This document shows, piece by piece, positions 55,337 through 64,000 of a stretch of DNA of 64,000 nt. This stretch comes from Tethya wilhelma. Lineage: Eukaryota; Porifera; Demospongiae; Tethyida; Tethyidae. The stretch is from NCBI GenBank assembly GCA_964030475.1, contig CAXIPT010000006.1, forward strand, positions 2,288,817-2,352,816. The letters run 5' to 3'. Numbering within the stretch: the stretch's first letter is position 1; every line of letters begins with the position of its first letter. The translations under genes and the position numbers were made by a program. Below the pieces are notes generated by a model. That model was given only the letters and a program-made list of their open reading frames with translations. It ran no database searches and had not been told where the DNA came from.

Positions 55337-58300
55337 CTGCATGTGTTGTTAAAATAGGTATTGTTGAGACAGTCAGTATGTCTGCACAATCATGCATACA
55401 TCAACTTTTGTATAGCAAATGCCATGTCTTTAATGGACCATAAGCTTCATTAAGTTTTGGGTATGATCATACTAATATTGATGCTTTGAATCCAGTTGCC
55501 ATGCACAGCATGATGCACAAAGCAGCTGCCAGCTACTCTCTGACTCTGGCCTATAGCTGCTAAGTATATACAAGAAATAAAAACAACAACTAGCCCACAA
55601 TTTACATGGATATGTAGTGAAAACCTGTTTTTTCCTAAACATCCAACATGGCCTTTCCTGTGACTAATTCTCCCACAAGGGGAAGTTTTTCACCTGAGAC
55701 AAATCTTATGTACATGATCTGCTTTGATACCTTGGCTTCCTGGTGCAGCACTCTTAGAGAATGAGGAAGCTTTTATGCTTTCATTTTTTGATTCCTTGTT
55801 TGTGTCATCATCTTGGGAGTCTGTCTTGAAGTAGGAATTGGAAGCGCTTGAGAGTGAGATGAGGTTATCTTTACTCACTCCATGACTGTGCTTACTCTTT
55901 CTGTAAAAAAACAAAGAATTAATTTCATGTGTATGCCTGATGGATTGCGGCAGACCTTTTGAACAAAACTATGAATATGATGATAAGTACAATCACCGCT
56001 GCCGCAACAAGGATTGCCATCGCTGCTCCAATTGCAGTAGGAAGTATACTGTTAGTTTGTTCTCTAGTCTTTCCAGTATTTATAATAGTTTCAGATGGAG
56101 TAGTTGACTGGTGTACAACTGCATGGAGAGGGTAACCATTACATGATTGTAGATGTTTTAACCTAGTCAACAATTGATTTAATTCAGTGTGAGAAATTTA
56201 TTCAATTTATACCTATGTCAGGACCTTGTGTGGTAATATCTTTTGCAATTCTTTCTTTGTCAAATGATTCAGACAGTGTACTGAAACTTCCCACACCAGC
56301 ATCATTTACAGCGGCAACTCTGAGAGTATACTTCACATTACGTTGAAGATCAGTCACTGTGTGTTGGTATGTTTCACCATCATCTGGTTCAGTACTGTCT
56401 ACTAAAATAGTAAAGTTTGTCAGTTGGTAGGTACTATTGACTGGTTGATATTGTATGAGGTAATGAGTGATGTTTCCGTTTCTATAGATACACTCCACAC
56501 TGTCCCAAGATATAGTAATGTTGGTGGGGGTAGACTTCGTAATAGAAAAATTTTTAGGGGCTCCAGATGGAACTGTACAAATTTATGCAACAATGCATTG
56601 ATCCAAAAATTATCGCACAAAAAAAAACTTAATTCTATACATCTGGTTACCTGTTGAGTTTGTTTTAACCTCAATACTTGATGAGTTTTGTGAATAATCA
56701 TTCCTCCCGGTTACAATGACAATATACACACTGTGTGCTTGTAAGTTTAGCTCTATTTGGTTATTTCCTTCATTGGTGCTGTTTAGTGTCACACTGCCTT
56801 CATCTTGAAATGAGCTACACTGTCCATCTCTTCCATTCAAGCGACGATAAGACACAACATATTCATCAACTGCCAATCCTCCTTCTGGTTGGTTCCAGGT
56901 GACTTGGACTGATGTAATGTTAGCTAGTTCATTCACGAAAGTTATTGCGATCACAGGAGGAAGGACATCTGTATGCCAGAAACCAGAAAAACTTTCAGAT
57001 AAAATCACCCATTTTAATATTATACCATCAATTATACCTTTGTCAGTAGACACGGTAGTACTAAATGGACCCATGCCAATAGCATTTACTGCAGCAATTT
57101 TGAAGAAATAATTTTCCATTGGGTCCAGTCCTTCAGCTGTAAAATTATCACCATCAGTTGTATTGGTCATTGTGGTATTTGTGCTACTAATAGGACCATG
57201 TCTGATGATGTATTGAGTGATGAGTCCGTTTCTATGGATACAATCCACACTGTCCCAAGATATGGTCACACTGGTGGAGGTGGAGTTGATGATGGTGAGG
57301 TTTTGAGGGGCTCCAGATGGTACTAGAAATTAAATGCAGATAGAGTATTTTATAGTAAATGCATTATAGTTTACTTATTGTACCTACTTGTTGAATTTGT
57401 TGAAATATTATAGATAGAAGACATGTTGTTCAGATCACCTTTATGTCCTGTTACACTAACTGTGTAGTCACTGTATGCTTCCAGATTAAGAAAAGCATTG
57501 TATGGTCCACTCAGGTTACTCACTGTCATGTTAATACTGCCTTCATCTTGAAATGAGCTACACTGTCCATCTCTTCCATTCAAGCGATGATAAGACACAA
57601 CATATTCATCAACTGCCAATCCTCCTTCTGGTTGGTTCCAGGTGACTTGGACTGAATCAGATGTGATGTTTGCAATTTGAGTTACTGAAGAAATTTCAGG
57701 AGCTAGGATTCCTATAATTATACGCAGAATTCAAAAACTGAGTTCATGAATGTTTACAAACATTAACATACCTTGTATTGAAATTGTATGGACATTGGAC
57801 TTTACGGGTAGTATGTAACTATTGGTTGATGAAGATGTGAAATAAACTATTACTGCAAAGTTGAATACTGTCCATGCTACATCACTAGGCAAATTGTAGT
57901 CAGCATTATTCTCTCGAGTCATAGTTGCTGACATGGTGTCAATATTGCATTGACCATTCCAATAGTCACAAACCGTGTATGTCAAATTGTATGTTTCAAC
58001 TGAATGCTGGGACTCAGTATCCAAGTCATTCCATGAAAATCTTATCTGGTTTTCCATTTGTGTACCACTTAAAGAAATGTTATCTGAATTGGAAGAATCT
58101 GAAAAAAAAAAATCAACCATTGTTTATTTGATGATCAATGGTACTGCTTGTAAGTTACTAAGACATGTATCAATAGATTATATATAGTAAAAATTTTTAA
58201 AAAATAAGTATAGTGTAGGAATGGGCAGTGCGGTAAAAAGCATTGGAACAAGGCATGTCTCAATTTCGGCACATGACTACTTCATTTTTGATTTATTCTT

Positions 58301-60544
58301 GATTGATAGTATGGATCTTCAGTACATGTATTATATGCAATACCATAGCTTTGTGTTGTGTTGGTTCAATCTAATCAGTTAGCTAAGCAGTGGAGTAAAC
58401 CATAACAATTAAGACAGGCAACTTAAACTGAACTGCCGGCCAAGAGTTGCATGGGCATAAAAAATGAAGTAGTCATGTGCCGAAATTGAGACATGCCTTG
58501 TTCCAATGCTTTTTACCGCACTGCCCATTCCTACACTACTTATTTTTTAAAAATTTTTACTACTTGTTCATTCACTTTTTTCAACACTACAGTGTGGAGA
58601 CTATCAGAGACTGGCGAGTCCCAACAAAAAGCTTGAGTAGCAGCTAGCTACATGCCCTCATTATGCTGGAGGAGGCTAATGCGCATGCGCAGAATAAGGG
58701 CACGTGGAGAATAATTAATGACCTTCGAACTCTACCTACAAAGATGGCTGCATTGTAGTACATGAATTTATACACTAAGTTTCAAAGCTTTCTAGTTTTT
58801 GTTTAGGCCTATTTGAGGTTGAAAAGAGNAACTGCCAGTCCTCCTTCTTGTTGGTTCCAGGTGACTTGTACTGATGTGATGTTAGCTAGTTCAACTACTG
58901 AAATAATCTCAGGAGGTAGAACACCTGCAAGGCACAATGCCAATACTTCGTATACAGAATGCATTGAACTTACAACCAAGTGTAAACATAATCATGCATG
59001 GTACCTAGTACTGTAACCATGTGAGGAGATGATATAAATAATCCAGGCAGTAAATATGTAGATGTAACCATCATTGGGAAACTGTCGGTTGAAATAGTAA
59101 AGTTGTAACTCATCCAAATGTTCACATCAGCCAAGTAGAAGTTAGCAGTAGTGTTTGTTACTGTAACCGGAGCCTCACATTGCCCATTCCAATAGTTGCA
59201 AGAGGTGTATGTCAAATTGTAAGACATAACTGTGAGGGATAGTGTTGGTGATTGAATGTTCAGTGTCCATGACAAACTGATGTCTCTAAGGTCATCAGAA
59301 GGAGTCACACTCAATGAAACATTTGCAGAAGATGAAGGATCTAAGAAAAGCATTCAATAATTTTTTTTAAATCAAAAAGGCTTGTTTACACAAGTTTTAC
59401 ATAAGAAAAATTATATCCTATTCATACCACATCTTATCTGTTATAATACAAGTGCATTATGTATGTAATTATACCTATCACAATAATCTCTGCTGTAATC
59501 GGAGGATCTGTCCCATCATTAGTCACACTGACTCCATACACTCCTGAGAGTCTTCCTCTCACTGTCAGGATGTTGTCATAGTTTCCATCTCTGTATGTCC
59601 CACCATTTGAGCTATCAGGTCTCACAATCTGTGATGGTGTGTAGTGATCACGGTCTTCAGGAAATGAGATGTCAACTCCATCTCTTGTCCAATTGACAAC
59701 TGTAGCTGGTCCTCCAGTGGTTCTGAAGGTGAGGGTGAACTCCACTGGGTCTTCACTTACTAGAGAGTATTGGATAGTACTGGGAGAACCAACTGATAGG
59801 GTACCTATCATAATATTATTATGAATATGAAAAGGAAGAGGAATAAGCTAAACTGTTNCTTAAGCCTTACCATCATTGCTCGTTGAATTAGAATAGACTC
59901 CTATGTACTTAGTCTGTTCCTCTCCACTAGAGTCAGGAATTGTGCATCTCCAAATTCCATTGATCACATTAAGTCGGTTATTATTATCTGCACTATTACG
60001 AAAGACATAAACTGCCTGTTCATGTCGTCTGATTCCAGCTATGTGGCTAGGTGCATCAACTTGACGAGAAACATAATTCACTGTGTGAGCATATCTCCAA
60101 CTTCCAACACCACTTCGATCCCTGCCACTTCTCATAGCATTAGTTATCATACTAGAGTCCATGCAGCAATCACTGTTGGCAGTGCTACACTTTAGTCCCA
60201 CTATTAAATTCATTCCAGTACGATCAATTCCAATATCCTCAGTAGTCACCAGTCCATGGTTAGGGATCATCCTGTCTCCTAGACTGATCCTAATACCATC
60301 ATCTAGTGTGATGATGAGTACAACAGTGATAATATACTCAGATTATAATTATCGACACTGCAGCTAGAGTCCTGCTAGACTGCATGTGTTTTTGTCAGCT
60401 TTATTCTTTTTTGTTTGTGATCATGTAATATTATTAAAGTAAAACATGCATCAAAATAATTTAGATTTGATACTTACCTTGGCTCTCACAGCTGCTGATA
60501 AAGACAGCCACTACAATGATGGTGATGGTGTGAACTATTAGCAT
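54948..60544 (-). CDS. Gene L: receptor phosphatase ectodomain, TM and intracellular Ig; PTP exons missing
   Basis: Exons: signal peptide 60544-60478 (ending SSCESQ), Ig1 60302-59871, Ig2 59804-59475, FN3-A 59340-59005, FN3-B 58924-58830 (cut at an N), FN3-A 58098-57772, FN3-B 57711-57388, FN3-C 57322-57038, FN3-B 56968-56651, FN3-C 56572-56213, TM 56118-55956 (AIGAAMAILVAAAVIVLIII), juxtamembrane 55900-55731, intracellular Ig 55336-54948. Splice phases match gene C through the last exon, so PTP domains are expected next, but the DIRS element follows instead. Six FN3 exons are seen against three in gene C. The first FN3-B is incomplete, so an exon or more may be missing at 58829. With the phosphatase absent the gene cannot be complete as assembled. 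Confidence 0.8.
58185..58828. mobile_element. 1-kb repeat family, copy 3 (truncated at N)
   Basis: Starts TAGTAAAAATTTTTAAAAAA and contains both inner inverted arms (about 58215-58290 and 58465-58540). It stops at the N (58829) where copies 1 and 2 continue for about 400 bp more; receptor FN3-B coding sequence starts immediately after the N. Same orientation as the other copies. Confidence 0.75.
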
Positions 60545-60632
60545 AATTGTATACTCATAGCTCATTCTTGAACATTTGGCATAGACTGGGCATGAGAGCA
60601 GTTTTTACTGATTTGTGGGTGTGGTGAAGCAA

Positions 60633-60652
60633 GAAAATTTTCCCACTTCCTG
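60633..60652. promoter_or_regulatory. kappaB-ETS composite site upstream of gene L
   Basis: GAAAATTTTCCC followed by ACTTCCTG, 89 bp from the start codon, with GGGTGTGG just upstream. The CACTA-like element begins 12 bp beyond it. Confidence 0.5.
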
Positions 60653-60664
60653 TGCATATTTATA

Positions 60665-62480
60665 CACTACTGGAAACTTATGTCTTAAAACAACCTAAAA
60701 CTGCTAACTTAAATCAGTATTAAATTAAAGGTATGGAAAGGTTCTGAAGTTGGTCTGAAAACGATTTGAATACCATTGGAAATAATGATCTGAAAAGCTG
60801 ATGAAAACCTTTTGAAAATAATCTGATAATATGAAGCATTTATGATATTAAAACTATCTTAATTTAATCCATGTGAATCTTAAAATAAGATCATTTTATT
60901 TTGCAGTTAAAATTCCAATAATAAAGATAAATAAATGTTACAGTAACTTTTGTGACAGGTAAAATCTAAACAAATAGGACACAAATAAGTAACATCCTGT
61001 ACAATACCACCACACAAAATGCAAGCAAGAATATGTACCGGTCCCCAAGCAAGTCTGTTCTCAATAAAGTTAACATTATAGTCAGTACTTTGACCAATGA
61101 TCTTGAATCTCATTGATAGATCTTAGGTTTTCCATTAGAAATTCCTGTAAAAATACGCATACATTATAGCATCTGATACTGCTGTTGTTACTATTGGTAA
61201 ACATACCTCAAGCTCATGAATCATTTTTTAAAAGCTGTCATAGTGTTGTCGGACAAACAGGTACATCGAGAGTTATTTCATCATCTTCAGACTATACAGT
61301 TCAGTGGATGAAAGCTCAGGAAAAATTTCTAAAGGAAGAACGTGCACACAAAACATGTATTAATAATATTGTGATGTACAGTTAGGACTTAACGTTCCAA
61401 ACATACCATTTATAGTGGTACATAGAATGCTGCAGTAATTCTTTCCCTTCATGATCTTGATTGGATCTGTTTAGATGTTAAACCATACACAAAAAAGCAA
61501 TAAAATAGGTCACAAGTGGTTGTTTACCTTCAGCAAAGTTCTCACTTGAGAAGGCACTGGCTGGTTATAGGCACTCTCAACCTATATTAGATGACGTGCA
61601 TATATAATATTATGACCTTGATATATCACCGTACCAGTTGTAGCCACATATAATTATGTAGATCAAATACGTACATGCAACGTACCCTGGCATGACATTT
61701 CCGACCACGCTCTCCCCTTCCTTTCTGTTAGTGAATGGTCAAGGTGAATGAGGCTACAGCACACGCAACACTAGAAGCAACAGAGAGTTAAATGAAACAA
61801 AACTGATGAACCTGAACAATGAACCTGACAAGCTGAACTTGAACTTACTTCAAAATGTGTCTTGATTAGCACTAGCAGCTTGTGATGAATGTACATGTGA
61901 TCTTGCCACTGATCAGTAGACATTTGATAGATAGGCATTGGCTCCTTACAGCTGGCAAAACATGGGTCGGCCTTTCCCAGCGCATCTTGGTGCCCAAATA
62001 GTCGGCAGGGTACTCAGTGATCCACGCATGAGTTATAGGGCGAGTAGAAAGCATCCGAAAACAGGTTAAAACGATCTGGCATCTATATTGAATCACTTTC
62101 TGGACAGAAAAGCACTTTCACTTCCAATTTGCAGCTATTCACGCGCTCAGTTCTCTCTTCTTGCTGTCTTGTGTCTGTAAACAAGTTTTTGAATTTTTCA
62201 AGTCACGTGATCATCATGAGTTCAAATGCCATACCCACTGTTTTTCAGATGTTGCGACCTCATACCAATTTCAGACAATTCAGAATTCTTAAAAATTATT
62301 CAGATAATTTCCAACAAAAGCTCTGTTTTCCAATGTTTTTCAGATAAATAGTCATTTAAACAAGGCAACAAATTCAAATCATTTTCATGTTAATTTCAGA
62401 CATACTAAATAAGTGGATGCGTTCTCAGATAGTTTTCAGTTGAAATTCAGTAGAAAATCAGACATTTCTCTGCAGTAGTG
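60665..62480. mobile_element. CACTA-like (EnSpm/CMC) non-autonomous element, 1816 bp
   Basis: Ends CACTACTGGAAACTTATGTCT and, inverted, CACTACTGCAGAGAAATGTCT, flanked by a 3-bp duplication ATA (60662-60664, 62481-62483). Many TCTGAAA/TTTCAGA words lie in the two subterminal zones in opposite orientation, a known feature of CACTA elements. Joining the flanks gives a sequence that aligns with the unoccupied promoters of genes J and M. It contains no transposase; small ORFs inside were not recognised. Confidence 0.75.
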
Positions 62481-62733
62481 ATAGTGCATGCGCAGTAGTA
62501 TATAGCCTGAGACCTATTACCATCATATGTATGGTATAATTATATAGCATTAGTGCATACACCGTAAGTTGAAGAGATAACCATTACCATACAATAATGA
62601 ATGCCAACCATTTGGAAAGCAAGACAAAAAACTGAAAGTTACTTAATTCAAACAATCCCTAAAATTATTATATCAGTCCACAGTAATTTGGACATGACAT
62701 TGTCATAATTATGTTACATCGTACTTCTTTGAA

Positions 62734-63728
62734 CTACATGAGAGTTTCAATTTGTATTCGGGTGACCTCATAAGCTGGGCAGGTCTCCATCTCCATGGAG
62801 ATGGTCTTTGTTGGCTGAGAAGAGAGGTTTATTTCATCGTAGAAAACTTCTTCACTTGGCTTGCTTGGTGCTTCTATCACAGTTGTTACCATTGTAAGAC
62901 TTATTATGTTAGGTATACCAGCTCTTAATACACCTATAGAAATGCCGTCACATTGTGGATTGTCACATTGTGGATTAATTTATGATCATGTTGTAAGGCA
63001 GCCGCTGCAGATTTTTACCAACCTGTGTTATCATTAACTATTGTGTATAATTATTCCAATGTACTTGGTGCGTACCATCCCATTCTTATCAGGTATTGTA
63101 CATCTCCAGATCCATTAGCTGCAGAGTTTACTTTAACTCTGTTACGAAAGACATAGACTGCCTGTCCTCTCCTACTTGTTCCGTAGGAATGGCCATTTGA
63201 TGTGCTAGGAGATTTAATAGGAGATATAGTGTGAGCATAATGCCAACTACTAGTGTCACTGTTACAACATGGTGTATGGGTTGTGCTACACTTTAGTCCT
63301 GTTGTGTAACTCATTCCAGTAGGATCACGTCCAATATCCTCTGCAATGACCAGTCTATGGTTAGGGATCACCCTGTCCCCTATATTGATGCTAATACCTA
63401 CAGTGATGTAGAGAAGAAGATAATATAATTATAGTGACCAATATCCACAACTTCCACAAGCTTATATTAGTAAAATTAACTGTATAGGTTTTATCATTAT
63501 GATGCTGAAAGTCGACATCAAATGCAATCATAGGATAAACTATAATCTGAGCTGAGTTCAGCTGACAAGTTAAATAATGCTGTAGTTTTGCCATTGTTTA
63601 TGTAGTACAAGCATGATTGTTTTCAAATCAAATTTGATAGTTACTTACTGTCTTGACCCTCACAACTGCTAATGAAGACAGCCAATACTGTAACAATGAT
63701 GGTGGTGATGTGAACTGCAATAGTCAAT
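62734..63728 (-). pseudogene. Gene M: degraded class-II receptor
   Basis: Signal peptide region 63728-63649 is recognisable, but the start codon is lost: the ATGACT of related genes reads ATTGACT here. Ig1 (63397-63023) has a one-base loss where paralogues encode GIWRC and reaches a stop after about 24 further codons. Only the first bases of Ig2 remain (near 62935), then the tail exon (to 62734), which still encodes FYDEINL and CPAYEVT but with an altered end. FN3 and TM exons are deleted. The promoter block (63821-63840) is intact. Confidence 0.8.
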
Positions 63729-63820
63729 GACTCATAGCTCACTTTTTAGCATTAGGGAAGTTACTGGTAGTGGGTCTAGAAATAGCTCCCTTTACTTGGT
63801 TTGTGGGTGTGGCAATGCAA

Positions 63821-63840
63821 GGAAAGTTTCCCACTTCCTG
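63821..63840. promoter_or_regulatory. kappaB-ETS composite site upstream of gene M
   Basis: GGAAAGTTTCCC then ACTTCCTG, 93 bp from the former start codon, with GGGTGTGG upstream. Confidence 0.45.
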
Positions 63841-64000
63841 TGCATATTAATAGTATTAGCACATGCGCAGTAGCCTGAGGCCCTGAGCTCAGTTGAGGAG
63901 GTGACCATTACCATGCAATAATGAATGCCAAACACTTGGAATGAAAGATAATATTATTATAACATGTTCCACAAAATCTACAATGTATTTATGCTACTTC
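63841..64000. other. Gene M upstream spacer leading off the right edge
   Basis: Aligns with the spacer between J and K (47840-48000) and between K and the orphan tail, including GAGGAGGTGACCATTACCAT. By analogy a receptor tail exon should start within about 150 bp to the right. Confidence 0.5.

Noticed and set aside
60907..61113. Small Cys-rich ORF inside the CACTA-like element as a zinc-finger gene
   Set aside because: Cysteine spacing (ILCGG, YLCPICLDFTCHKSYC) is suggestive, but the ORF is short, has no visible partner exons and is inside a mobile element; not enough to call a gene.

Overview
The window is eukaryotic: coding sequence is broken into about 300-450 bp exons separated by short AT-rich introns with GT/AG borders, and there are many microsatellites and transposons. 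Exon style and the recognisable families (Ig-like, fibronectin III and receptor tyrosine-phosphatase domains, a DIRS retrotransposon) point to an invertebrate. A demosponge such as Amphimedon is my best guess, from memory of similar receptor proteins, and has not been searched. Every host gene lies on the minus strand, so the genes read from high to low coordinates. I named genes A to M from left to right, without Greek or database symbols.

The window is one tandem cluster of cell-surface receptors assembled from the same exon kit: a signal-peptide exon, Ig1, Ig2, three FN3 exon types (FN3-A, -B, -C), a membrane-spanning exon, then cytoplasmic exons. Nearly all ectodomain exons are phase 1-1, so they can be shuffled freely. 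Gene A (534-2107, runs off the left edge), B (2483-5397), D (16716-21065), F (21638-25093), G (26150-32895, two Ig-FN3 modules) and H (33732-38512, two modules) have a signal peptide ending in an N-Y-S-[HY]-S-Q pattern; where their tails are seen, these are short with an IYEEP or IYEEV tyrosine motif. C (6149-14033), J (42479-47705), K (48066-49380, broken), K' (41715-42143, broken), L (54948-60544, incomplete) and M (62734-63728, broken) have a signal peptide ending S-C-E-[SG]-[QR] and a shared proximal promoter block. Their tails are either tandem tyrosine phosphatase domains (C; L by inference) or a short tail with TEYDVV and YDEI tyrosines (J, K, orphan tail at 49.7-50.0 kb).

Gene C is a complete receptor phosphatase of about 1382 residues: Ig-Ig-FN3-FN3-FN3-TM-intracellular Ig-PTP D1 (active motifs)-PTP D2 (degenerate). 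A D2-only phosphatase fragment sits at 39140-41245. Gene L repeats the C architecture up to the intracellular Ig exon and then meets an N and a DIRS-type retrotransposon (50088-54576), so its phosphatase exons are missing from the assembly or lost.

Mobile DNA: a DIRS-like element with gag-like, RT/RNase H and tyrosine recombinase regions; a CACTA-like non-autonomous element (60665-62480) in front of gene L; four copies of a 1-kb repeat family, one of which interrupts an Ig1 coding exon of gene G yet carries splice sites that would remove it in frame; and several MITE-like hairpins. Recent segmental duplications (about 2 kb at 14-18 kb, about 1.5 kb at 19.7-21.2/23.7-25.2 kb, about 1.3 kb at 41.5/48.8 kb) show the cluster is evolving quickly by duplication, exon loss and probably gene conversion.
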